Shown: one piece after another, positions 1-8,642 of the stretch | How the letters are laid out: every line of letters begins with the position of its first letter | Position numbering within the stretch: the first letter of the stretch is position 1 | DNA from: Candidatus Bathyarchaeota archaeon | GTDB lineage: Archaea > Thermoproteota > Bathyarchaeia > Bathyarchaeales > Bathycorpusculaceae | Direction: 5' to 3' | Assembly (NCBI GenBank): GCA_026014745.1 | Contig: JAOZHS010000002.1 | Location: 1 to 64,000, forward strand | DNA length: 64,000 bases | Made by a program: the position numbers and the translations under genes | Notes under the pieces: generated by a model | Told to the model about the DNA's origin: nothing | Databases searched by the model: none | What the model saw: only the letters and a program-made list of their open reading frames with translations

Positions 1-1
1 C

Positions 2-1969
2 TGGGAAATCGTTGACCTCTACACAGGAGACGAAATATCCAGAAACTACACCGAAACCAGACCATCATTTGGCCAAGTCTACAACTACGAATCACCCAAC
101 CAACACGGCGCATTCAGCTACCTTTGGCGAACATCTGGCGTTGTCTTACCTGAAATTGTACAGATACCTAGCGCAACACAATTCGTAAACGGCTCAGTAG
201 TTGCACTCGGAGCAGCCTATGGTGTAAACACAACTAGTGGAACCTTCACAAGAAATTCAACTGCGGTTTCAACAAGCTTTGGAACAGTTTGGGAAATGCT
301 TGACGGCTACACAGAACAAACAGTCTGCTACATCGCCAACGTAACCCAAACCGAAAAACGAACAGGCGCCCCATCCGCAGGTGTAACAACAGGCGCTACT
401 GGAACTGCAGTTTATGGCCAAGACGGAAGCATCCTAAGATACAACGTCGTAAACCTCGGCAGCACCGCAAGCCCACAATACTTCCTACAAGTCTGGAACA
501 CCTCAGCAGGAACCATGCCCTCTAGCCAACTTGGAACAGGCTTGTGGCAATGGAGACCAGCAGGCGGAACCTTCGGCGGTTCACCAGCATACTTAGGCAC
601 TCTTGCATACAACTACGTACATAACGGAGCTAACTTCTTCTCACTAAACGCATCAATCCCAAGCATCACAGGTACAGCTAACAACATCGCTAACCAAACA
701 GCCAGCATACAAGTAGTCAAAGAAGGCGAATACGTCGTCCTCGTTGCCCAAGGATTCAACAACGGTACAAGCACAGTCCCTGGTTTCATCCTTACACTCA
801 GCCTTAAACCAGGAGAAGAAGGTCGACAGATTTCACGCGTCGAATTCACACCCCCATCAACTGAAGGAGGCACCGAAGCAGCAACTCGCACCGGCGTCTA
901 CCCAGAAGAAGGCATAATAATCTTCCATAAAACCAAGACCCTGTCACGATACGGCTACAGCATGGACACAGGAAAATTAGTTTGGACAAGTGACCCTGAA
1001 GTACAATTCTCATACTACGGCATGTACTCAAACTACTACAACGGCACACTCCTAAGCTACGGCTACGGCGGAGTCATCACATGCTACGACATAAAAACAG
1101 GCAATGTTAACTGGATCTACTCAGCTGACAGCATCGGCACAGAATCCGCATACGGCGGAACCTACCCAATCGGCGTCGTCGTAATCGGAGACGGAAAACT
1201 ATACACAGTCACAGGCGAACACTCACCCACACAACCCCTAATGCGAGGACCTAACCTACGCTGCCTTGATGCAGCTACAGGTGAAGAAGTCTGGAAGATC
1301 CTAGGATTCTTCGGCGGCATGTCCCCTACATCGTCCAACATAATCATGGCAGACGGCATCCTAGTCGGACTCAACTACTTCGACATGCAACTCTACGCAT
1401 TCGGCAGAGGCCCAAGCGCAGTCACCGTCGACACACCAACCGTATCAACCCTAGGACACAAAGTCATGGTTACAGGCACAGTCACCGACCAATCCCCCGC
1501 AGGCGAACGCGACACCAACGACGTCATGGACACCCCACTCAAAGGCACACCAGCCATCTCAGACGCAGACATGCAAGCATGGATGGAATACCTATTCATG
1601 GAACAAGTCAAACCCGCAGACGCACAAGGCGTAACCGTAACCCTAAACGCAATCGACCCCAACGGCAACTACGTATCCATCGGCGAAACCACAAGCGACA
1701 TAAACGGCAACTGGGGATGCTCATTCCAACCAGAAGTCCCAGGCGACTACCAAATCATCGCAAACTTCGCAGGCTCCAAAGCATACGGACCATCCCAATC
1801 AACAACATACCTAACCGTAGAAGACGCACCAACCGCAACATCAGCACCAACAAGCCCACCAGAATCAGTCGCAGACATGTACTTTGTCCCAGCAATCGCC
1901 ATCCTAGCCATCCTAATCGTAGTAGTCGGCGGAGTCTTAGGATTCCTCCTCCTCAGAAAACGCCCATAA
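2..1969 (+). CDS. Secreted PQQ-like beta-propeller protein, membrane anchored (5' end outside window)
   Basis: The reading frame is open from base 2, so the gene begins left of the window and only its C-terminal 655 residues are seen. The visible part has repeats typical of PQQ-type propeller blades, for example WEIVDLYTGDEI at the left edge, then DTGKLVWTSD, DIKTGNVNWIYS and DAATGEEVWKIL. A beta-rich Ig-like domain follows, then a Thr/Pro/Ser linker, one hydrophobic helix and the tail RKRP. This is the layout of an archaeal surface protein anchored by its C-terminus. Such propellers usually serve binding; no PQQ-dehydrogenase catalytic context is visible. The ligand is unknown. The first in-window ATG at base 296 is internal, because blade-like sequence continues upstream of it. 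Confidence 0.85.
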   Translation, partial: WEIVDLYTGDEISRNYTETRPSFGQVYNYESPNQHGAFSYLWRTSGVVLPEIVQIPSATQFVNGSVVALGAAYGVNTTSGTFTRNSTAVSTSFGTVWEMLDGYTEQTVCYIANVTQTEKRTGAPSAGVTTGATGTAVYGQDGSILRYNVVNLGSTASPQYFLQVWNTSAGTMPSSQLGTGLWQWRPAGGTFGGSPAYLGTLAYNYVHNGANFFSLNASIPSITGTANNIANQTASIQVVKEGEYVVLVAQGFNNGTSTVPGFILTLSLKPGEEGRQISRVEFTPPSTEGGTEAATRTGVYPEEGIIIFHKTKTLSRYGYSMDTGKLVWTSDPEVQFSYYGMYSNYYNGTLLSYGYGGVITCYDIKTGNVNWIYSADSIGTESAYGGTYPIGVVVIGDGKLYTVTGEHSPTQPLMRGPNLRCLDAATGEEVWKILGFFGGMSPTSSNIIMADGILVGLNYFDMQLYAFGRGPSAVTVDTPTVSTLGHKVMVTGTVTDQSPAGERDTNDVMDTPLKGTPAISDADMQAWMEYLFMEQVKPADAQGVTVTLNAIDPNGNYVSIGETTSDINGNWGCSFQPEVPGDYQIIANFAGSKAYGPSQSTTYLTVEDAPTATSAPTSPPESVADMYFVPAIAILAILIVVVGGVLGFLLLRKRP

Positions 1970-2000
1970 AAAGGGCCTTTTCCTTTTTCTTTTTTTATTT
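1967..2000 (+). terminator. Probable terminator after the PQQ-propeller gene
   Basis: The stop codon is followed directly by the self-complementary AAAAGGGCCTTTT and then by an almost pure pyrimidine run (CCTTTTTCTTTTTTT). Oligo-T tracts terminate transcription in archaea, and the hairpin is an extra sign. Confidence 0.6.
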
Positions 2001-2254
2001 AGGCGTTAAATCAGTTCTCTAAGACGAAGAATACAAGAAGCTTCACAAAAGCATAATTCCCTAATTAATTCTGATTTCAGTATGGGGGATAGTACGGAAC
2101 CCTCATACCAGTGGTAATATCACCCGCGCACATCCCCTTTTTGTTGGTAATATTTACTATTGCTCGATTACGTAGGTAGTCCGTTTTAGACTGACTAGTT
2201 GTTAAAAGACCATCCGAACTAAAGGGAAGTTACGGAAAGGCTGGAGGTGAATGT

Positions 2255-2773
2255 ATGAAAAAAGTGGCAATAACTCTGGCATTAACTTTGGCTTTGCTTG
2301 CGGGGCTCTTCGTTACATTACCAGTTATGGCTGATCCGACAAATGGTCAAAAGGTTCCAGTTAGAATCACATGGTCAGAGGTTGGAAGAGCAGTTTTTGG
2401 CGATATCTTATACTCTGATGGACTATCTCATAGACCCATAACAAGAGAGTGGACCGTTGCCATTTACATCGATGGTGCTACGACACCTAGCATTACAGGA
2501 ACCGCACACTCCGAGGGGTTAGTTCTTTGGGCTTATTCCAAGTTGGAAATGGCGAATTACAATGATTATTTTGAGCTATCATTCCCCGATGGTGGATTTG
2601 AAGGCAATGCACACTTTTTGCTCACTAACTATGATGCAACCACTAGAACGTATGATATCCGCATAAATGCGCTGTTCCAAGGTACCGGTATTTATGATGG
2701 ACAAACGTTGAACGTAGGGAGAGACAAGGGCCCCGGTAGCTATGATTGGTTCGGCTATCTATTGAAACCGTAA
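2255..2773 (+). CDS. Small secreted protein of unknown function
   Basis: A 172-residue protein starting at ATG behind a strong Shine-Dalgarno site (GGAGGTGA, 2243-2250). The first 26 residues form a clear signal peptide (Lys-Lys, hydrophobic core, then PVMADP as a likely cleavage site). The rest has no membrane segment or cysteine, so it is probably released or surface-associated. It is rich in beta-prone stretches, which suggests a small beta-sandwich. I do not recognise a family. It is monocistronic: an oligo-T stretch follows at 2799-2806, and the next gene is a regulator with its own Shine-Dalgarno site. Confidence 0.75.
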   Translation: MKKVAITLALTLALLAGLFVTLPVMADPTNGQKVPVRITWSEVGRAVFGDILYSDGLSHRPITREWTVAIYIDGATTPSITGTAHSEGLVLWAYSKLEMANYNDYFELSFPDGGFEGNAHFLLTNYDATTRTYDIRINALFQGTGIYDGQTLNVGRDKGPGSYDWFGYLLKP

Positions 2774-2833
2774 ACAACTCGCTTCAAATTATCTCCTTTT
2801 TTTGAGAAATAAAATACATCGGAGCAAAATAAC

Positions 2834-3175
2834 TTGAGTCTCAATAGAATAACAATATTGCTTAACGCTTTGGGGTTTTCTATTATTGAGGCTAAAGTCT
2901 ATATCTATGTAGCTAAGCTTGGCCCTTTGTCGAATGAAGAGCTAGCAAGTCAACTTGACGTTAAACCAATGGACCTTTGCCAAATTCTTGAAGAGCTCGT
3001 AAAAAGGGGGGTAATAACTCCTACTATTAAGAATGAACTTAGGTACACCGCCTTGCCCTTTGAAGAACTTATTGATAACATAATAAAAACAGAAATCAAT
3101 CAAACTGAGGAAGTTAAAAAAAACCATCAAGAACTAATTTTGACCTGGAAAAAATTAACGCGGATTAACGAGTAG
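2834..3175 (+). CDS. Short TrmB-type winged-helix protein without sensor domain
   Basis: A 113-residue protein starting at TTG with GGAG nine bases upstream. Its sequence aligns along its whole length with the first ~110 residues of the next gene, including the phrase 'LNALGFSIIEAKVYIYVAKL', which is the first helix region of TrmB DNA-binding domains. TrmB proteins normally carry a C-terminal sugar-binding or phospholipase D-like sensor; here the protein ends right after the winged helix and a short helical tail. It may dimerise with, or compete with, its larger neighbour. It could also be a remnant of a tandem duplication, but the frame is intact. Confidence 0.75.
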   Translation: MSLNRITILLNALGFSIIEAKVYIYVAKLGPLSNEELASQLDVKPMDLCQILEELVKRGVITPTIKNELRYTALPFEELIDNIIKTEINQTEEVKKNHQELILTWKKLTRINE

Positions 3176-3260
3176 TAGCCTCAAGTGTGTTCCTCGAAAA
3201 TGTTATCTATAAATTATGTCATAATTGATTTCTGTCAAAGGCACTAAACGTGGAAATTGT

Positions 3261-5318
3261 TTGAGCCAACAAAAAATCCTCAATACACTTCAAAATCTTG
3301 GTCTGTCGTCTCTTGACGCTGAGGTGTATTTGTTTTTGGGCAAGAAAGGACCCAAGAAGGCAAGCGAAATCGTCCAATCCCTCAATATTCCCAAACAGCA
3401 ACTTTACACTATTTTAAAGGGTTTGCAAAGTAAAGGAATCGTTAACGCTACCCTTGAGCATCCAGCAAGGTTCTCCGCAGAACCCTTTGAGAAAGTACTA
3501 GACTTATTTGTAAAAGCAAGAATGGAAGAAGCACAACAATTACAGGGTAGCAAAAACCAGATACTAACAGATTGGCAATCAATTAAATTAGACGAAGATA
3601 AAGACAAACCATCAACGTTTAAAGTGCTTGAAGGCAACAACTACATTTACCCTAAACTTAAACAGATGACTGAAGAGGCACAAACTCAGCTTTCAATTGT
3701 ATTCACTATTCCAGAACTGATAAGAATTTATCAAAGTGAAGCGCTCGATGAGTTGTTCACCAAAATATCTACATCATCAGTTAGCCTAAGAATTCTCACA
3801 GACATCTCATCTGAAAACTGTAAAATTGTCCACAAATTTTTTCATCAAAGACATAAAAATCTGGAAATAAGAGCACCTGACCTTGGATTAAAGCTTCCAA
3901 ACTCTATGATTATTCGTGACGAAGCTGAGGTTGCTTTTATAATTGATTCAAACGAAAACCACCAGGACAAACAACATAATACTTGTCTTTGGACCAACTG
4001 TAAAACTCTTGTTCATTCATTTAATTCAGTTTTCGATAATTCATGGCATAATGCAGTCGAAATACAAAAAAAGTTAATGGAAATCAAGACAGGGAAACCG
4101 ACAGCAAAGACCTGCGTTATTGCTGAAACGAAAATAGCCAAGGACCAATATGATCACGCTATGCGCAATGCTAAAAGAAAAATCATGATTATGACCTCCG
4201 CCAATGGGCTTATCGCCCTCAAAGAAAGTTTGCCAACCCTGAATGCATTAGTCTCCAAGGGAGTGTTGGTCAATGTTATGGCTCCTATTGTTAATGAAAA
4301 TCTCGATGCTGCCCAACAATTGATGAAATATTGGGAGGTTAGGCATATACCAGAAGCATATTGTGGAGCAACAAGTATTGATGGGCAGTACTTCTTCCAA
4401 TTCAAAAAGCCTGCTTCAACTTTGGGTGACACTAATCCGTTAGAATCCTTCAAAAACACCTTCTACACTGACGATGCTGAATATGCTGGAAAAATGGAGC
4501 AGATGCTTAGTAACATCTGGAATAGCGCCCAGCGCCCCTCGCTCATAGCGCTAAAATCATTAATTCACCCAATCCTTCCATTAAATCCCGTTGAGGATTA
4601 CGTATTCACTCAACATCAAAATGAATTAAAAAAAATCGCAGGGTTCAATTATGTAGTTGAACCACAAAAGGGTGCAATAACTGAAAAAGAGATACAGGAC
4701 CAAATCGCAACAGCCCATAGAACCCCTGCTAAGGACCCTAAAAAAGACATTGTCCGCTTATACGGTACGCAAGCTAATGCTGTTATTTATCCGCCAAAAA
4801 AACTCAATTTGCCGAACTTTATAATTTTCGTCTCACAAAATAACGGAAAATCATCATTTGGAATTGAGAACTCAATGCACATTTTTACGCAAGTAAAGAT
4901 TGCCGAGGAGGAATCTTATTTTTCGGCAGTCTTTGTCACTGACAGCGCTCGAGGCTATAGATACCGAAAAGCTATGCAAAAAATCCGCGACCTAAATGAG
5001 GTAGCGCTTCTTTTAAAAAAGGATGAGTTAAACATCCAAATTCATGACAAAAAACTCGTTGCGGGTTGGAGTGTACCCATACCCTTGCTTGCACCAAAAT
5101 ATATTCTTCCACCTGCCTGTATAATCTTCGAAGGATACGGCGAAACAAAAACGTATTCGAGCAAAATGATTGGACCGGTTAATCCAATATTGACAAACGA
5201 GTTTAACATGACAGATGCGTTCGTTACTTTTATTCATCCGTCTTCCCACTATCATGGACCTGGCTCTGACGGAATCTTGCTTAAAGAAAGAATTATGACT
5301 GGATATCCGTCTGATTAA
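3261..5318 (+). CDS. Large TrmB-family transcriptional regulator
   Basis: About 685 residues. The N-terminal ~70 residues are a TrmB winged helix (LGLSSLDAEVYLFLGKKGP, then an HTH around 'PKKASEIVQSLNIPKQQLYT'). The following ~330 residues resemble the phospholipase D-like sensor found in many TrmB proteins, and a further ~230-residue C-terminal region is unrecognised. I start it at TTG 3261 rather than TTG 3225, because the resulting MSQQKILNTLQNLG aligns exactly with the start of the upstream paralogue. TrmB proteins usually control sugar transport or metabolism. No such genes sit next to it, so its target is unknown; the ECF-type gene that follows is convergent. Confidence 0.8.
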   Translation: MSQQKILNTLQNLGLSSLDAEVYLFLGKKGPKKASEIVQSLNIPKQQLYTILKGLQSKGIVNATLEHPARFSAEPFEKVLDLFVKARMEEAQQLQGSKNQILTDWQSIKLDEDKDKPSTFKVLEGNNYIYPKLKQMTEEAQTQLSIVFTIPELIRIYQSEALDELFTKISTSSVSLRILTDISSENCKIVHKFFHQRHKNLEIRAPDLGLKLPNSMIIRDEAEVAFIIDSNENHQDKQHNTCLWTNCKTLVHSFNSVFDNSWHNAVEIQKKLMEIKTGKPTAKTCVIAETKIAKDQYDHAMRNAKRKIMIMTSANGLIALKESLPTLNALVSKGVLVNVMAPIVNENLDAAQQLMKYWEVRHIPEAYCGATSIDGQYFFQFKKPASTLGDTNPLESFKNTFYTDDAEYAGKMEQMLSNIWNSAQRPSLIALKSLIHPILPLNPVEDYVFTQHQNELKKIAGFNYVVEPQKGAITEKEIQDQIATAHRTPAKDPKKDIVRLYGTQANAVIYPPKKLNLPNFIIFVSQNNGKSSFGIENSMHIFTQVKIAEEESYFSAVFVTDSARGYRYRKAMQKIRDLNEVALLLKKDELNIQIHDKKLVAGWSVPIPLLAPKYILPPACIIFEGYGETKTYSSKMIGPVNPILTNEFNMTDAFVTFIHPSSHYHGPGSDGILLKERIMTGYPSD

Positions 5319-5346
5319 ACAGGTGCATAAAATAATAGCTCACCAA

Positions 5347-5940
5347 CTATAGCAGGCGACTTCCCTCTAATGCCAGAATCCTGATTGCCCGTTTTGCTAT
5401 AAAATATGCAATCGGAACGGCATATAATGCGCTTGTTATATTGTAGATAATAAATGCAGGGACTAATCCCATAACATACGTAACTGGAATAACTCTGCCA
5501 AGAACAACCGGTAACAGAATTTGATAGAGGACAAAAAAATCGACGACAGGCATGATTGAGCCTCTAAATGCCACGGCGAATCCCGTCGAATAAATCGTTG
5601 CCTTTTTTTCACTTGCTGGGCGCGCCACAGCGGATTTGCGGGCCAGACACTTTTTTGCTGAATAAATACCAAAGACCATAAGAGGCACGACCAAAAGACC
5701 CATTGGATATACTACTATGCCGCCTGGTCCTACGGGGAAAAATATCACTTGACCTATGATTTGTATTGCTTCAACTAAGATGCCAATCTTAAAGCCGTAG
5801 AGGAGAAAGGCTATGATTACGGGTATATCAGATAAGGTATAGAACCATCCGGGCCAATAAAATGTCGGTATCCTGATGGCGTTTAACACTATAGCTAACG
5901 CAGCAAAGGTTGCTATTAATGCAATTGATTTTGCATTCAT
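5347..5940 (-). CDS. ECF transporter S component-like membrane protein
   Basis: A 197-residue integral membrane protein with about five to six hydrophobic helices. Its start (MNAKSIALIATFAALAIVLN) and the following 'PIVIAF..GFKIGILV' pattern are typical of substrate-binding S components of energy-coupling factor vitamin transporters. In that family the S component captures a vitamin and works with a shared EcfA/EcfT module, none of which is encoded nearby. The substrate cannot be read from the sequence. A TATA-like stretch (TAATTAAATATAAAG on the minus strand) lies close upstream of the ATG, so the message is probably leaderless or nearly so. Confidence 0.7.
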   Translation of the reverse strand: MNAKSIALIATFAALAIVLNAIRIPTFYWPGWFYTLSDIPVIIAFLLYGFKIGILVEAIQIIGQVIFFPVGPGGIVVYPMGLLVVPLMVFGIYSAKKCLARKSAVARPASEKKATIYSTGFAVAFRGSIMPVVDFFVLYQILLPVVLGRVIPVTYVMGLVPAFIIYNITSALYAVPIAYFIAKRAIRILALEGSRLL

Positions 5941-6099
5941 CTAAATTCTGGCTTTATATTTAATTAAACTTTATTTAAAATTATGCGAGATTTAAATTAT
6001 GTTCCAAAAGCGTCAGTAAGTTGTTTTAAAAGGCTCGGCTAGCGCGCCACAAATCATTAAAAATTTGAGTTAATTTTCAAAATCATGGGTAGAGGTGGT

Positions 6100-6174
6100 G
6101 AGGCCGCTGGGATTTGAACCCAGGATCGCATGCGCCCCAGGCATGTATCCTAATCCATGCTAGACGACGGCCCC
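6100..6174 (-). tRNA. tRNA-Pro (anticodon GGG)
   Basis: The minus strand folds as a full cloverleaf of 75 nt. It has an acceptor stem GGGGCCG/CGGCCTC with one G-U pair, a D stem GTCT/GGAT, an anticodon stem CATGC/GCATG closing the seven-base loop CTGGGGC, a five-base variable loop, and a T arm CTGGG-TTCAAAT-CCCAG. The loop places GGG at positions 34-36, so it reads CCC and CCU proline codons. No intron is present and the CCA end is not encoded. A TATA-like CTTAAATATT lies about 50 nt upstream (6220-6230), implying a short 5' leader. Confidence 0.93.
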
Positions 6175-6333
6175 ACGGTCATGGTTTCTGGGGGATTACG
6201 AACCACTGGAACGACTTATCAATATTTAAGTTTTCTGAAAAGACTAAGCCGTCTTTATCAGCCATCACAAGTCAAAACCTTACTCAACGGCATCCTCCTT
6301 AAGGGAGGCGGGGCTTTTTGAGGGAAAGAAAAA

Positions 6334-7860
6334 TCAGCTTTTACGGAGCCGCATAACCATAATTGCTACTACAACAACTACAATTACAACTACTATAGCG
6401 GCTATAATGATAAGTAAATTGTTGTCAGCGTTTGCAGGCGTGTTTTGAGTTGGCTGAGTTGCTGTTGGGTTAGTTGACGGCGCAACAGTTGGTGTAGATG
6501 TTGAAGCTGTGGGTGTCGGGTTGTCGGTTTGTGGCTGGTAGGTTCCCAGTATTGTGCCGCCGGTGGTCACTGTGAAGTCAGCGTTTTTCTGGTTAAGAAT
6601 CCCCGTGGTTGAAGCCCAAACAATTATGTTGTCAGCTGTCAAGTTTAACGGGGACATAAAGTTGTAACTGTGCATGGTACCTTCGTCCCAAATAAAAGAG
6701 ACAGGTAACGCCCCCGCAGTGTAGTTGACTTGGTCAACTGTGAGCACTGTTCCATTGTATGAGTCAGCGCCTACCTGTGCGAAAGTAATAGTATATGAAG
6801 AGGTGAGGCGGGCGCAGAGGAGATTACCTGCGTCAATGTAAGTTATGATTGGGTTGCCTGTTGGGCTTAAAGCTAAGGATACTTGTCCGCTTTCATAGGG
6901 TGACTGAGCGGAGGCGACTGTTTGGGTTTCCCAACTCGAACCTGACCACTTGGCGTACTTCAATTCTGCGCTGCTAGCTCCAAGATAAGCTATACAGGGG
7001 TTGCCTTGGGAGTCCAGCACTAAATCAGCGTAAGAGTAGGCATTGGTGTCGACAACTTGAATGTTCCACTCAGTGCCAGTCCAAGTTGCGTATTTTAGGT
7101 CATTTTGGGTTGTGTCGCAGTAGGCGATGCAGGGGTTACCATTGTTGGTTAAAGCAAGGGAAACAAATCTGCCGACTTCACCCGTTGAATCCACTGTTTC
7201 AGTAGCCCAGGATGAACCGGTAAATTTTGCATATTTTAGATCTTTGTTAGTAAAATCCATGTAAGCGATATGTGGTTTGTCTGAATTGTCAAAAGCTAAA
7301 GAAGCAAATATACCTGTTGAACCCGCTGAATCAACGATTTTTGTAGTCCAGACGGGGTTAGCTTGCTTGGCGTATTTTAGGTCTGTAGCGCCACCGCAGT
7401 AAGCTATGCAGGGGTTGCCAGTGCTGTTTAGTGCAATAGAGGTAGTTTCAGCAAGAGCGTCAGCATCAACTATTTCACTACTCCAAGCTGCTCCGTCGAA
7501 GTTAACGTATACTAAATCGGTGTTAGTTTTGTCAAAGCAACTTATGTGAGGTAAATTATTGCTATCCAATGCTAGCGAAGTAAATCTGCCGATGTCACCT
7601 GAGGATAAAACTGTTTGTGTCTCCCAATCTGCACCGTTAAAGCTGGCGTACTTTAAGGCTGTATTAGCACTATCAAAATAGCTGACATGGGGGTAACCTT
7701 GACTGTCCAAAGCCAAAGAAGAATAGCCGCCTTCAGCGCCAACGGCATCTACAGTTTGAATCTTCCAAGCAACCGTCTCAGCCCCGCTCTGATCCACGAC
7801 ACTAAAAAAGGTAAATAATAACAAAACTAAAGCCAAACTTGCAAGAGCTTGCTTCTTCAC
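6334..7860 (-). CDS. Secreted repeat protein with C-terminal membrane anchor
   Basis: A 508-residue protein with an N-terminal signal peptide. It then has about seven repeats of roughly 45-50 residues built on a core like 'SLALDSQGNPHISYFD...LKYA...WETQTVDS', which resembles BNR/sialidase-like or kelch-like propeller blades. After residue ~350 comes a small beta domain, a Thr/Pro/Ser-rich stretch, one membrane helix and the tail MRLRKS. This is the same signal-domains-stalk-anchor plan as the surface proteins at both ends of the window. No catalytic motif is visible, and binding of a polymer at the cell surface is the most likely role. Confidence 0.8.
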   Translation of the reverse strand: MKKQALASLALVLLLFTFFSVVDQSGAETVAWKIQTVDAVGAEGGYSSLALDSQGYPHVSYFDSANTALKYASFNGADWETQTVLSSGDIGRFTSLALDSNNLPHISCFDKTNTDLVYVNFDGAAWSSEIVDADALAETTSIALNSTGNPCIAYCGGATDLKYAKQANPVWTTKIVDSAGSTGIFASLAFDNSDKPHIAYMDFTNKDLKYAKFTGSSWATETVDSTGEVGRFVSLALTNNGNPCIAYCDTTQNDLKYATWTGTEWNIQVVDTNAYSYADLVLDSQGNPCIAYLGASSAELKYAKWSGSSWETQTVASAQSPYESGQVSLALSPTGNPIITYIDAGNLLCARLTSSYTITFAQVGADSYNGTVLTVDQVNYTAGALPVSFIWDEGTMHSYNFMSPLNLTADNIIVWASTTGILNQKNADFTVTTGGTILGTYQPQTDNPTPTASTSTPTVAPSTNPTATQPTQNTPANADNNLLIIIAAIVVVIVVVVVAIMVMRLRKS

Positions 7861-8020
7861 AAGGACACCGCTGTATTGTTAAATCGTGGAGTTAAAAGAC
7901 TTTTGCAGACCTTACGGGTGAATTAACCCCATAATCAAATGAATCGGCGATAAAACAGCCTATTTGGCTGCTAATATTCAAGCTATGCTGAAAACGATAG
8001 AGGGGGAGGGGCTGGGCGGG

Positions 8021-8136
8021 CATATTTGGATCCTATTAGAGGTTCTATGCAGAAACCTAAGGGGGGTAGTCACTATTGACGTAAAAACAACCCATTAAAA
8101 TGTTGAAAATCAGCAGATATTCCCGCTAAAAATATG
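8021..8136 (+). repeat. Dispersed intergenic repeat, copy A
   Basis: One of four copies in the window (others near 22.2, 37.8 and 41.1 kb). It contains the 20-bp core GGTTCTATGCAGAAACCTAA (8041-8060), which is identical in all copies. The core can form a hairpin (GGTTCT / AGAA-ACC with one bulged A), followed by a second small hairpin ACCTA...TAGGT in other copies. Similarity to copy C runs on to about 8136. The usual 5' part ('CCTATTTGGC', here near 7959) is separated from the core by ~60 bp of unrelated sequence, as if interrupted. Confidence 0.85.
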
Positions 8137-8173
8137 GTCTGACGGCAAGTCTGTTGCCAATGTGTTGTTGCTG

Positions 8174-8446
8174 ATGTACAGTCACGCACACATTATACCC
8201 TCAATGTCCACCTCAAAGGATGGAGTGAACCGTTTTATGCAAGCTGCAAGTTTTACCGATAGGCAAGGCATGGAAATCTGCGAGAACGTCGGGCGCCTGC
8301 TCGTGGATGAACTTGACAAGCCAGAAATCTGGAGTCGCGTCGAAGCATTGGTAAAAAACTACCTTAAGAACAACCGTATAGACGAAGATGCAGCTGAATT
8401 GACCGAAAAGCTCGAGTGGTCGGTAAAGGTTAGGCTAAAAAGATAG
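8174..8446 (+). CDS. Small hypothetical protein
   Basis: A ~90-residue protein rich in charged helices, with no signal peptide and no membrane segment. I do not recognise a family. The start is uncertain: GTG 8162, ATG 8174 and ATG 8204 (giving MSTSKDGVNRF) are all possible and none has a clear Shine-Dalgarno site. It lies just downstream of repeat copy A, and a second tiny frame follows 14 bases after its stop. Coding potential is supported mainly by amino-acid composition and absence of a better frame on the other strand. Confidence 0.5.
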   Translation: MYSHAHIIPSMSTSKDGVNRFMQAASFTDRQGMEICENVGRLLVDELDKPEIWSRVEALVKNYLKNNRIDEDAAELTEKLEWSVKVRLKR

Positions 8447-8460
8447 ATGCCAACTGTGGG

Positions 8461-8634
8461 GTGCTGGTTTTGGTTGATGAGAAAGACAAAGGACAATTTG
8501 TGATTGAAGAGAAAAAGAAGAAACGCGAAATAATCGAGGAAGCAAACCACAAAGTGGAGTTGCCCCCAGATGTGGGGGACCAAGAGAAGGAGGCGCTGCA
8601 GGAAACTGGGGAAGACGCCACCGAAGGCTGGTGA
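8461..8634 (+). CDS. Tiny acidic/lysine-rich protein (possible)
   Basis: A 57-codon frame starting with GTG, immediately after the preceding small gene. The product is strongly charged (a run EEKKKKREIIEEA, then an acidic C-terminus ending DATEGW) and would be helical and soluble. No family is recognised. Support is its codon-like composition and its tight spacing to the upstream gene; the lack of a clear Shine-Dalgarno site keeps confidence low. It ends nine bases before the stop of the convergent radical SAM gene. Confidence 0.35.
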   Translation: MLVLVDEKDKGQFVIEEKKKKREIIEEANHKVELPPDVGDQEKEALQETGEDATEGW

Positions 8635-8642
8635 CAACACGT

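Noticed and set aside
2001-2254. CRISPR or riboswitch in the gap before the small secreted protein
   Set aside because: No regularly spaced repeats and no recognisable aptamer; only scattered short inverted repeats.
6114-6302. Plus-strand frame of 62 codons
   Set aside because: It lies antisense across the tRNA-Pro gene and has no start signal.
8359-8640. Minus-strand 93-codon frame
   Set aside because: Phe/Leu/Ser-rich composition is what an antisense of the charged plus-strand frames would give; no Shine-Dalgarno site.
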